In this document: piece after piece, positions 14,354 through 23,533 of the stretch
Layout of the letters: every line of letters starts with the position of its first letter
Position numbering within the stretch: position 1 is the stretch's first letter
IMG/VR virus record: IMGVR_UViG_3300046810_000299
Coordinates: 1-36,231 of that record
DNA length: 36,231 nt
DNA from: a virus
Strand: one strand, 5' to 3'
Translations under genes and position numbers: made by a program
The notes under the pieces: model-generated
Seen by the model: the letters and a program-made list of their open reading frames with translations, nothing else
The model's database searches: none
What the model was told of the DNA's origin: nothing

Positions 14354-17300
14354 CTAATTGGCAGCAAATCCTCCCACCTCGGCGCGGATCCGCGGCGCCA
14401 GCTTCCGGTTGAGCTGGATGCCGTTCTCGGCTTGCGCGGACTGATGAGCCCGCCGACGCAGCGACGCCTGCAGGTTGCCCATCCCGATCGAGATCTCAGG
14501 GTACTTCTTGTTGAACGTGCGGATCTTCGCCAGCGCCTCCGATCGCGACCCGCTGTCGCCGCTATTGGTTGCCATGGCGAAGGCGTTCATCAGGGACTGC
14601 CGGCGATCCTGGACGCCCTGCTGATAGTTCATCATCGCGCTGTTGACCCGCTGTTGCTCGGCGATTTTGGTCGGCTGGAACCCGATCGCCTGAATAAGTT
14701 TTTCCGGGCCGCTGACGTCCGACACGATCGGGTCGCCACGCAGGTTGTTTACGCCTTCCTTGGCGAAGCGCACCGACTTCATCGCATTCTTGATGAAGGT
14801 CGGCATCATGGTTTCGACGCCGCGCTCGGTGTGGCCCTGGCTGACCATGTTCGAGCCGACGAACAGGTTCTTCGTCAGTCCGCCGATCGGCCCTGCCATC
14901 GATTCCAGGAACTGGTCATACGCGGGACCGCCAACGAGCTGCTTATCGGGCTCGCGAAACCACAGGTCACTGGTACCGACGCGGCCCGAAATGTTCGCGC
15001 CGAGCTGGTCGACAACACCGTCGGCGATCACCGAAGCGGCGCGCGCCCCGAGGTGATCACTCAGCCAGGCGCGGAACTCGGTGTTGAAGTCCCATGGCGT
15101 GTCGTCGTCACCGGTGGCGGCGTGGTACGCGTTCGCGCCAGCGGACAGCAGATTGTTGATCGGTGTACCCATGATGCCGGCGAAGAGAGTGGTCATGCCG
15201 AGCACGCCCGTCAGCGTGCGGCGGGCCACGCGGCGCACCTCTGGCGTCTCGCCGCGGAGGGACTGTTCGAGGTTCCGATACAGCACCCAGCTCATGCCCA
15301 GGGCGTAGTTCTTGAACTGGAAAAGCACCTTCTGGGCGTTCCCCTGCATGAATCGCGCGCGGTTCGCGTTCGAGTAGTCGAAGTGTGTGCCGTTCACGAT
15401 CTCATCGGCGTACTTGATCGCCTCGTTGAAGCTCTTCCCATCCTTCGTAGCCAGGCGGAACGCCGCGATGCCGGCGGACTCGCGGTTGATCACTTCGGCC
15501 TTCTGGAACATGTAGCCCATGGCCGTCATCACCTTGGCGTAGGCCGGGTTCATCTTGAGCGCGTCGCCCTCGGCGATGCCGCCGAGGCTGTGAGTCGCGG
15601 TACGAGCGAACGTGCCGTTTGCTTCGAGTGTATCGAACGCCCGACGCTCGTCGTCCGTGGCGAGTACCTTGCGGATATTCCCGAAGGTCCGCATGGCATC
15701 GCGCGTGGCGAATCCCATCTCCCTCATGGCCGCTGGCCACCCGTGGCGCGCGCCAAGAACAGGGAGCGTCACCATGGCGCCCTGCGAGAGGTTGACCAGG
15801 GCGGACGCCGGTGACGCACTCAGGTAGTAAGTGAATCCGACCGAGTTGATCATGGTCGCCAGCTTCGAGTTGGTCGGGTTCATGATCCACTGGTGGCGTT
15901 TGGCCAACTCCCCGACCAGCGCATCGGCATGCGCGGCCTGGCCGACGCCCATCAGCGGCCGGTTGCCTTCCACGGTCGCGCGCATGTGCTCCATGGAGTC
16001 CTCCAGCTGGTACCCATACCGGGCCCGTGCGATCTGGTGGGCACCATGCAGGACGTTGCTGGCGAAGATCCGCGGCACGTTGTCGGTGTAGCCGGCCACG
16101 TTGCTGCGGTGGATTCCGCTTTTGCGCAGGGAAAGCTCCGGCAACGTGCGCAGGAACATCTGATGAATGTCGTCCAGAACCTTATCCGGCGCACCGCCCT
16201 GCCGCAGCATGCCCGTCAACTGGCCCATGAAGGTGCCTGTAACCGGCTTCTGAGTCTCGTAGTCCTTGTTCTGGCGGCCGGTTGCTTCGATGGTGTGGCC
16301 CGCGGCTAGCAGCTTCTTCTCTGCCCGCTGCGCGGCATACGCATCCTCGTACTTCGTGAAGTGGTACTCGCCGCCCTCCCCGTCCTCGCCAGGCAGGCGC
16401 GAGGCGATCCAGTAATCGCCGAAGCGCGCCAGCGGGAAGTACACGCCACCTACCTTGTTGTCGGCGAAGTTGGTTCGGACCATTTCCGCGGCCGCGCGTT
16501 TGTTCTGCTCGGGGATATCGAGAGCCTGGATCCGCGCCAGTGTCGCCTCCTCGAGGCGCTCCGACGTCTCCCGATAGTGGTCGCGCATCATGGTGAACAT
16601 CTCTTTCGCCTCGGGCGACAGCGCGTTCCACTTGGCGACCTGCTCCGGGTACTTCAGCTCGCGCACCTTCTCGCGTGCCGGGAGCTTCCGGAGATCCTTG
16701 ATCTGGTCGAGGAGTGCCGTCTTGTCGTCGCCGGCGCGGCCGCGCATCTGCTCCTGCAGAGTCTTGATCCGCTGCTTGCGCAGATCTTCGGTCCACGGCG
16801 TCTGCTCGCCGCGGTCGTCCCGCATGAGCAGCCGCTCGTAGTCGCTCGTCGGGTCGACGGTGACCTGCGTGACCTCGTGCATGAACTTGAACAGACCCTT
16901 GGCTTCCTCCGTGAGTTTGCCTGCCCAGCCAGCCGGTCCGTGCTCGAACGACCACTTATTCAACCGGTCGGCCTTGGCGGAACCCTCCATCGTCATGGTG
17001 TTGCGGTCGGCGTCCATGCGCTGAAAGGTGTCGGCGTAGAAATCGGCGTGCCGCTTGAGCACCTTCGTATCGCTGGCCAGCTCGAGCACGTGACGCAGTT
17101 GCAGGGCGCCCAGCAGATGTGGCTCGGCATCCAGGAGCTTGCCCTTGGCCCACTCTTTCGCGCGCTGGAAGGCACCGTCGTCGAGCTTGGGCATAACCTC
17201 GTTCATCGACTCGATCGAGGCGGAGGCTTTGCTGAAGGGTTTGCGGGTGGTGCCTGGCTCTTCGCGTTCGCCGCGGTCGTCCAGGGAGAAGTCGCTGCGC

Positions 17301-20300
17301 GGTTTCGGCGGCGCTTCCTTTACGGGGCCGGCTTCGTCCCGCCCGCCGGCCCCAGGTGCTTGAGCTCCGGATCGATCGCCAACTGCTCCCTCGCCCACTT
17401 CGCCGAGGCCTGGGATTCGGTGCGCAATGACTCTATCTCGGAGGGCGTCAGGCGAGAGCCTGCCTCTGTCATAGGTGAGGATGGTTCGGGCTTCGGATTC
17501 GGTGAGGCCGTCGAAGCCATGGCCGAATTGCCGACGCCACCAACCTTCGATGCGGCCGAAGCGGTCACGTACGTTGCCAAGTGTGGTGGGATCTAGGGCG
17601 AGCTTGCGCGAGTAATCCTTACCGGTCAAGGACGTCGCCAGCACCACGTGGCCGCCTTCACGCTCGATGTGGGTCTTCAGCTGCGCCAGCGTCCCGCCTT
17701 GGGTAAGGGTGTCGTCCAGCAGGACGTAGTCCTTCCCGGCCGTCACCTTGCCCTCGAACGTCGGCTGGTTGGCCAGCCGGTGCATGGCATCGCCGGCGCC
17801 GCGCCCGACCTTCTCCGCCTGGATCATGCCGTGGTCGACCTCGAGGCCGAGCCGCTTAGCCAAGACCTCTGCCGTCATGATCGGGATCCGGTTGTTTCCG
17901 GTCGCTTCCATGGCCACCACCGGCACGATCGTGGGTTCGCTCCCTTCAGGGATCGCGGCCTTCACGCGATCGGCAAAGTCCTTCGTCACAGTGTCGCGCG
18001 CGAGCCGGAGCGCTGCCGAATCGTCGCCCGCCTTGGCAGCCGCGTAGTCCGGGTGCTCGCGGACGGTACCGAGCTTGTGACCGAGTACAACGTCGGGGAA
18101 ACCTTCGGGCCAGCCGTCGCGGGAGAACGACATCGTCGACTGGCGCTCAACGCGTTCCTCGTATGATTCCCCACGTTCCAGGTACTCGCTCGAGCGCACC
18201 AACAGCTGGCGAAGCTCCGCGGGGAGCAGCTTGAGGTCCGGCATGATCCGGCGAAGGAACGCCTGCACCGCACTGACCGCGCGATCGAGCAGCCCGTTGC
18301 GCACCCCACGCTCTGCCATGACCGCAATCGTCTCGCGAGCGAACGTGGTGTTGTCGACGTCCCCGTATCGCCGACGAACCTCGCCCAGGATGCCCTGCAT
18401 CTGCTTGCCGCCGGCGCCATCCTTTTCGAGTCGTAGCACGGAGGCCTCGATCTTTTTCCAGGCGTCGGCGCCGAGTTCGCGATTCACCACGCGATCGACA
18501 CCGAAGTGGCCGACCGCTTCGTGCGCGAGCGTACGTGAGAGCCTCGCGTGGCCCGCGGCATCGTCCCTATGAGCGCTGGCCACCAGCCAGATGGTCTTGC
18601 CGTCATGAAACCCACTGGCCCGCTTGTAGCTCGGGTCCGGTTTGCCTGTGTTCGGGTCGACCTTGGCCGAATAAGGCAGTTGCTCCGGCGTCGCCACCAC
18701 TTCGACGTGGGGAATGTCGTCGCCATGCCACGCCTTCGTCGCTTCCCTGGCCACCTCAGTCATGCGCTCGGCGTGTTCGTTCTGCGTCGGCGTGGCCGCA
18801 TCGCCTTCCGAACGTGACCCAGCGCCATCCCGGAAGCGAACAATCTGCTCGCTGCGAGGCACATCCTGTGTCTCGGTTGGAGGGGTGCTCCTGCGGTCCT
18901 CCGCAGTCATGTCCACGCGCCGCTGCGTGTCACGGGCTTCGACCTCACCGGCCAGGCGCCGATACTGCTCAGTGGCCACGCTCCGCACGCTCTCCTCGGA
19001 CTGCAGGCGCGATCCGCTCAGCTCGTCATTTACCCTTTGCCGCTCCACCTCCAAGCTACGAACGCGCGCGGCGTCGTCGGCCTCGCGCGCGTTCTTCTGC
19101 ATCTGTTCGATGGTCTGCTTTCGCAAAAGCAGGGCCTTTCGCTGGCGCTGCAAGGGCTCTGCAAACTCGGCCGAGCTGCCACCGCGGGCGAACCCTTCCT
19201 TCTCCTGGACGGCGTGCTGGATCTCATGAAGGAGCACGGACTTGAACGAACGATTGCCCGTCCTCGGGTAGTCCGCCGGCGGACGCATCGTTACCTGGTT
19301 CCGGTTCGAGTCGTAGGATCCCCAGTGCCCCATCTCGCCGTTGATCTTCAGCGGCACGCTGGCCAGCTCCGGATACGCTTTGAAGAGGTCAGGGTGATCG
19401 AGTACATCACCCACTGTCGCAACTGTCGCTTTTGCGGCTGCAGCGGAGCTGGCGCGACTCGCCTCTGTCGCAGCGGTATTTCCTTCCTCGTCGCCAGCGG
19501 CACGCGCAGCGAGCGCACGATCGCTGTGCTCTATCGCGCTGCGAAAGTGTGTTGCCGCGTCCACGGCTTCCGGTTTCACCGTCGCTTTGCTGTCGTCGAT
19601 CTCAAAACGCCATTTCCCGTCGGCACCCCTGTGCCAGCCTGTCTCGGTATGCGTGTCCTCCACCGACCCAACGCGATGCCCAAAGCGATCGGGATCGGTA
19701 CCGAAGCCCTCGCGCTCTCTGTCCCGGGCGCGATCCAGCGCCTCGAGGTCGGCCGTTCGGGCTGACTCGCCGGCAAAGCTGAAATCGTGCACCGGCGCGT
19801 TCGCGCTCGCCCTGCCTGCAGGCGCCCCTTTCGCGGGTAGCTCAGGCTTGCCCAAGACAGCGCGAAGATCGCGCGACGTTGGCGCAGTGGAGTGTGTCCG
19901 CTGCTCGCCTTGGCGTGCTGGCAGGTCGGAACCGTCGTCCCGTACGGAGTGCACGGTGACGTTCCATCGTCCATCGTTCCAGTTGAAGGCGTCGATCTTC
20001 TGCTTGCCGGCGTACCCGGGCCGAACTTCACCGGGCTTGAAGTAAGCCTCCAAGGTCTCCCTGGCATGCGGTACGTATTCGAGCTTGCCGCCGGCGACGC
20101 GCACGCGAGCACCGTTGGTGGCGAGGCCGCCTCGGCGAGGGGCGGCGACGGCTGCTTTAGCCGCGGGAGCCGCCGGATTTGCGGCTGGAGCCGTCGCCGG
20201 CGTCACCGGCGCGTCGATTGCCGGGCTCTTCGTGTCGCCGGACTTCAACCAGTCCTTGAACTGGTCCATGGTGAAGTCCCGCACCGGACCGACCTTCCAC

Positions 20301-23300
20301 CCCTTGTCGAAGTTGCTCCGGTAGGCGGTGAGCGCGTCGCGCTTGCTGGCGAAGCCCATCATCGCTTTGTGTTCATCGAACTTTCCCGTGTCCTGGTGGA
20401 TCTGGTCGACAACGAACACGCGACGCGCTTCAGGCTTCGGCCCAACGTACACGTCGACGTGATCACCATCTGCGCCAACGGTGCCGCGCACGTAGCCATA
20501 GTGGTCGCTCATTGCGTGGGACCACGGCTTTCCGCCGGCGTCGACGCCGCTGCGAACGGATCCGCGCGGATTCTCGATGCTGACGTCCAGGCCGTGGATC
20601 TGCACGTGACCCATCTTGTAGTTGCCGGCTTCCTTCTGCGCCTGCGTCGGCTCGGGGCGGTCGTTATGCGGAGAGGTGGCCGCCTCGGCAGCGGCGACAT
20701 CGACCGGGTGCACCGGTGCCGCTTCGGCATGCGCAGCGACTGCCTCGGCCGTCGGGGCCTTTGCGGGCTCCGGCGCCGTGGCGTTGCGCTCGTTGCGCGC
20801 CGTCGCATCCTTGGCTGCAACACGGGCCGATGCGATCGCCTCCTGTGCGTAAGGGAGAATGCCCGCGGGCAGCGGAACCTTCTCGCCCTCTGCGTTGACC
20901 AGGCGATGCTGCAGCTTGTCGCCCATGCGCTGGCTTTCGACCTGGTCGAATCCGGCGGCCACACGGCCATCGACGAAGCGCTTCGCGTTCATCTCGCCGT
21001 CGGCGGTCTTCACGCGCAAGCTGTCGGCCCGCTTGGCCGCCGGCGTCGGTTCGGGCAAGACCGCACGCGTGCCCGCGGTGTCAGCCTGCTCGATAGGCGT
21101 AGCAGCTGCGCGCGACGATGTCTCTGGAACGCGATCAGGGCCTTTTGTTCCGCTTTCAACCGGTTTTGTTCCGCTTTGTGCCGGTTCTGTTCCAGTTTCT
21201 GGCGAATTTTCCCCATCGACGCCGGCATTCGCTGCATCGATCGGTGAGCCACCATCCGGTGCCACCGGCTGCTCCGATCCACCCGCTTCAGCCGGGGGAG
21301 CGGCACCTGCGTCAACGGCATCGGCCGTTCCGTCAACGGGTTTCGGGCTTTCGTCAACGCTATGGGCCGATTTGTCATCGCCGACGACCGGCGTCTCTTC
21401 TGCAGAAGCGGCGGCTGGTTCGCCGCCAAGCGCTGCGTTCAGACGATCGCGGGATGCGTCGAGGCCGGCATTCATGTTGCGCTCGACATCGTCGAACGTC
21501 CGAGCAGGCTCATCGCCGGCTTCCTGCGATGCACGCGCACGAGCGTCCATTTCCGCGTCGAGTGAAGCGTCAGTCGGCGCGGCTTGGTCACGACCGGCTC
21601 CGGCCGCGATGTCGTCTTGTACCGGTGCTGCGTCAGCCTCTGGGGCCGGGGCCGGCGAACGCTCGCGCTTGGCAATCGCATCGAGTGCACTGAGCTCGGC
21701 GGGACGCCGCGCCCGCTTCACGTCATTCGCCGATACGCCCCACGCATCCGCAAGAGCGCCAGAGTTAATGCGGAGAATGCCCGATGCGTCGTACTGGGCC
21801 CGCATTTGCTGAGCGATGGCGCCGACCAGGTCGTCCTTGGTGGGCACACCGACTTCGCCCGTATCCGGATTAACCCATGAGGGCGTAATTGGATCGACCG
21901 GGCGGCGATCGGCGGTAGCGGCATCCGCGGCCTGCGCCTGCCGTCCCGCTTGCACTGCAGGCGCCGGTGCGGCCGCCGGCGGCTGCGCGCTATTGGGGTC
22001 TGGGATCCCAGCTGCGGCGACCGGTGGAGCTTCACCGTTCCTTGCGGCCTGCGCGCGCTGGACGTCGGGAGTGAGACCGTAGTCGGCGCGGGCCTGTGCC
22101 ACCTGACGAGCCCGCTCCATGTCCGCGGTGTTAGCGACGCGGCCGTCGCTGTCGACGGGGAATACTGGCGCAGGAAGAGCGAGGCGCACAGCGGGGTCGC
22201 GCACGAGCGTGGCCGCTTCGCTGAGACTTCCCGGCGCGGGTCGGTGGAGACCACCCAACCCGCCGAAGACAGCACCGGGCAGAGCGCCGGCGCCGAACGT
22301 AGCGAGTGAATCCTCCAACGGATCCCGGGTCTCACCGGTGGCGCTGTTGGCTGCTGCCGTCTGAGCTGCCGTCTGCCCAACTGCGATCGCACCCTGGACA
22401 GGCGCCTCGAGCGCAGCGCCAGCACCAGCGCGGCGCAGCGCACTCTCGCCGACGACCTTCGCCAGCGTGCCCTGTGCTTCGTGGAGCAGCGGCGCCGTCG
22501 TGATGGCGCCGGCGGCGGTGGCCACCGGCAGCGTCGTCGCGAACACCCGGGCGCGCACCTGGTCAGCGAGTGCGGTACGCGCATCCTCGGGCTTCATGCC
22601 GCGCGCGATCATGGAACTGTATGCGGGGAGCTTCTGCAGGTCAGCATCCGACATCTGCTGGACACGCTGTGACTCACCCTGGGCTGCGTCCTCGGCACCC
22701 TGGACGCCACCGGTGGCCGCGCCAGCTGCAACTGACGCGCGGCCGCTGCGAGTGAGAGCCGCCTGGGCGACTTGCTGTGCTTCCGGCGCCAGCTCGGCGA
22801 CCTTGCCCGCACGCACGGCGGCTAGGATCTCCGCGGTCATCCCAGGGGCACGCGCGAGTGCTCGCGCACCGGTCGCTTCGCTGCCAAGGATCATCGGTGC
22901 CAGGTTGCCAACGAGGTCGGTACCCTTGAGCGTCCAGTTCATGGGCGACGATGCGCCCTCCCCGAAGCTCCAGCTCTTCGGGTCGAGCAGCTTGCCCTGG
23001 ACGAGCGGCGCCTGCTGCGCGGCCTTCGCCTTGTCGCTTTCGGTGCCCTTGATCCAATCGCCGACCTTCTCGATCGGTGAACCGATGAAATCGCCGATCG
23101 TGGTGCCCGGACGCTGGATCCATTGCGGCGTGTCGTCGCTCATGACCTTGCGCGAAATGATGCCCGTCGGATTCAGGGTGTCCGAGGCCTCGCCGAGACC
23201 GCGCACCGTCGCGCCGATGCCATGCACAACACCGCCGACGAGCGCCTTCGGCACGTCCAGGATGCCGTAGCCGTCGTCCTTCGGTGCAGCCTTGGTCGTC

Positions 23301-23533
23301 TCCGGTTCGGGCGTGTCATAGGAGAAGCCAGCCGGTGCAGCGGGGCGTGTGAGCATGCTCGCGCCGGCCGGCGCTGCAGACGCTGCCGCCATGGGTGCCG
23401 GCGCCGCGCGCGTCAGCGTCGGCGCAGCTGCTGGCGCGCTGGGTGTTGCCGCTGCCGCCGGCGCCGAATCGTCGTCGTGCAGATAGTCGAACCCGGGCGG
23501 AGGTGCCGGTCGTGCAGCAGTCGAGCCGTCCAT
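14354..23533 (-). CDS. Giant polyvalent PLxRFG protein, ~3059 aa, probably ejected with DNA
   Basis: The start at 23533 has GGAGGG seven bases upstream and overlaps the previous stop (TGATG). Visible parts, with approximate positions: an Ala/Pro-rich N-terminus and small-residue helices (1-450); low-complexity linkers (450-960); an inorganic-pyrophosphatase-like (InPase) domain (about 965-1095, GADGDHVDVYVGP); a zincin-like motif HEIQH with EGFARGGS (about 1435); a second zincin-like motif LAHEAVGH (about 1669); a phosphoribosyltransferase-like domain (about 1815-1990) with LLDDTLTQGGT; the PLARFG motif (about 2366), an exact PLxRFG match; and a long helical C-terminus (about 2550-2950) resembling LPD38-type regions. 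Such polyvalent proteins occur in phages and conjugative elements, and comparable giants are virion components of Bcep22-like phages. Each enzymatic role is inferred from motifs. Confidence 0.92.
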   Translation of the reverse strand: MDGSTAARPAPPPGFDYLHDDDSAPAAAATPSAPAAAPTLTRAAPAPMAAASAAPAGASMLTRPAAPAGFSYDTPEPETTKAAPKDDGYGILDVPKALVGGVVHGIGATVRGLGEASDTLNPTGIISRKVMSDDTPQWIQRPGTTIGDFIGSPIEKVGDWIKGTESDKAKAAQQAPLVQGKLLDPKSWSFGEGASSPMNWTLKGTDLVGNLAPMILGSEATGARALARAPGMTAEILAAVRAGKVAELAPEAQQVAQAALTRSGRASVAAGAATGGVQGAEDAAQGESQRVQQMSDADLQKLPAYSSMIARGMKPEDARTALADQVRARVFATTLPVATAAGAITTAPLLHEAQGTLAKVVGESALRRAGAGAALEAPVQGAIAVGQTAAQTAAANSATGETRDPLEDSLATFGAGALPGAVFGGLGGLHRPAPGSLSEAATLVRDPAVRLALPAPVFPVDSDGRVANTADMERARQVAQARADYGLTPDVQRAQAARNGEAPPVAAAGIPDPNSAQPPAAAPAPAVQAGRQAQAADAATADRRPVDPITPSWVNPDTGEVGVPTKDDLVGAIAQQMRAQYDASGILRINSGALADAWGVSANDVKRARRPAELSALDAIAKRERSPAPAPEADAAPVQDDIAAGAGRDQAAPTDASLDAEMDARARASQEAGDEPARTFDDVERNMNAGLDASRDRLNAALGGEPAAASAEETPVVGDDKSAHSVDESPKPVDGTADAVDAGAAPPAEAGGSEQPVAPDGGSPIDAANAGVDGENSPETGTEPAQSGTKPVESGTKGPDRVPETSSRAAATPIEQADTAGTRAVLPEPTPAAKRADSLRVKTADGEMNAKRFVDGRVAAGFDQVESQRMGDKLQHRLVNAEGEKVPLPAGILPYAQEAIASARVAAKDATARNERNATAPEPAKAPTAEAVAAHAEAAPVHPVDVAAAEAATSPHNDRPEPTQAQKEAGNYKMGHVQIHGLDVSIENPRGSVRSGVDAGGKPWSHAMSDHYGYVRGTVGADGDHVDVYVGPKPEARRVFVVDQIHQDTGKFDEHKAMMGFASKRDALTAYRSNFDKGWKVGPVRDFTMDQFKDWLKSGDTKSPAIDAPVTPATAPAANPAAPAAKAAVAAPRRGGLATNGARVRVAGGKLEYVPHARETLEAYFKPGEVRPGYAGKQKIDAFNWNDGRWNVTVHSVRDDGSDLPARQGEQRTHSTAPTSRDLRAVLGKPELPAKGAPAGRASANAPVHDFSFAGESARTADLEALDRARDREREGFGTDPDRFGHRVGSVEDTHTETGWHRGADGKWRFEIDDSKATVKPEAVDAATHFRSAIEHSDRALAARAAGDEEGNTAATEASRASSAAAAKATVATVGDVLDHPDLFKAYPELASVPLKINGEMGHWGSYDSNRNQVTMRPPADYPRTGNRSFKSVLLHEIQHAVQEKEGFARGGSSAEFAEPLQRQRKALLLRKQTIEQMQKNAREADDAARVRSLEVERQRVNDELSGSRLQSEESVRSVATEQYRRLAGEVEARDTQRRVDMTAEDRRSTPPTETQDVPRSEQIVRFRDGAGSRSEGDAATPTQNEHAERMTEVAREATKAWHGDDIPHVEVVATPEQLPYSAKVDPNTGKPDPSYKRASGFHDGKTIWLVASAHRDDAAGHARLSRTLAHEAVGHFGVDRVVNRELGADAWKKIEASVLRLEKDGAGGKQMQGILGEVRRRYGDVDNTTFARETIAVMAERGVRNGLLDRAVSAVQAFLRRIMPDLKLLPAELRQLLVRSSEYLERGESYEERVERQSTMSFSRDGWPEGFPDVVLGHKLGTVREHPDYAAAKAGDDSAALRLARDTVTKDFADRVKAAIPEGSEPTIVPVVAMEATGNNRIPIMTAEVLAKRLGLEVDHGMIQAEKVGRGAGDAMHRLANQPTFEGKVTAGKDYVLLDDTLTQGGTLAQLKTHIEREGGHVVLATSLTGKDYSRKLALDPTTLGNVRDRFGRIEGWWRRQFGHGFDGLTESEARTILTYDRGRLSPDALRDRVIAHRIPGLGEVGEGAVGDRSGAQAPGAGGRDEAGPVKEAPPKPRSDFSLDDRGEREEPGTTRKPFSKASASIESMNEVMPKLDDGAFQRAKEWAKGKLLDAEPHLLGALQLRHVLELASDTKVLKRHADFYADTFQRMDADRNTMTMEGSAKADRLNKWSFEHGPAGWAGKLTEEAKGLFKFMHEVTQVTVDPTSDYERLLMRDDRGEQTPWTEDLRKQRIKTLQEQMRGRAGDDKTALLDQIKDLRKLPAREKVRELKYPEQVAKWNALSPEAKEMFTMMRDHYRETSERLEEATLARIQALDIPEQNKRAAAEMVRTNFADNKVGGVYFPLARFGDYWIASRLPGEDGEGGEYHFTKYEDAYAAQRAEKKLLAAGHTIEATGRQNKDYETQKPVTGTFMGQLTGMLRQGGAPDKVLDDIHQMFLRTLPELSLRKSGIHRSNVAGYTDNVPRIFASNVLHGAHQIARARYGYQLEDSMEHMRATVEGNRPLMGVGQAAHADALVGELAKRHQWIMNPTNSKLATMINSVGFTYYLSASPASALVNLSQGAMVTLPVLGARHGWPAAMREMGFATRDAMRTFGNIRKVLATDDERRAFDTLEANGTFARTATHSLGGIAEGDALKMNPAYAKVMTAMGYMFQKAEVINRESAGIAAFRLATKDGKSFNEAIKYADEIVNGTHFDYSNANRARFMQGNAQKVLFQFKNYALGMSWVLYRNLEQSLRGETPEVRRVARRTLTGVLGMTTLFAGIMGTPINNLLSAGANAYHAATGDDDTPWDFNTEFRAWLSDHLGARAASVIADGVVDQLGANISGRVGTSDLWFREPDKQLVGGPAYDQFLESMAGPIGGLTKNLFVGSNMVSQGHTERGVETMMPTFIKNAMKSVRFAKEGVNNLRGDPIVSDVSGPEKLIQAIGFQPTKIAEQQRVNSAMMNYQQGVQDRRQSLMNAFAMATNSGDSGSRSEALAKIRTFNKKYPEISIGMGNLQASLRRRAHQSAQAENGIQLNRKLAPRIRAEVGGFAAN
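21139..21205 (-). repeat. Short degenerate tandem repeats inside the giant gene
   Basis: Units built on GTTCCGCTTT and CCGGTT recur with a period near 21 bases. On the coding strand they give repeated SGT-K/E-P linkers (TEPAQSGTKPVESGTKG). This is a low-complexity linker, likely to vary in copy number between relatives. Confidence 0.5.

Noticed and set aside
14318-15814. 498-residue plus-strand frame opposite the giant gene
   Set aside because: It is antisense to a well-supported domain-bearing gene, with Arg/His-rich composition and no ribosome binding site or motif.
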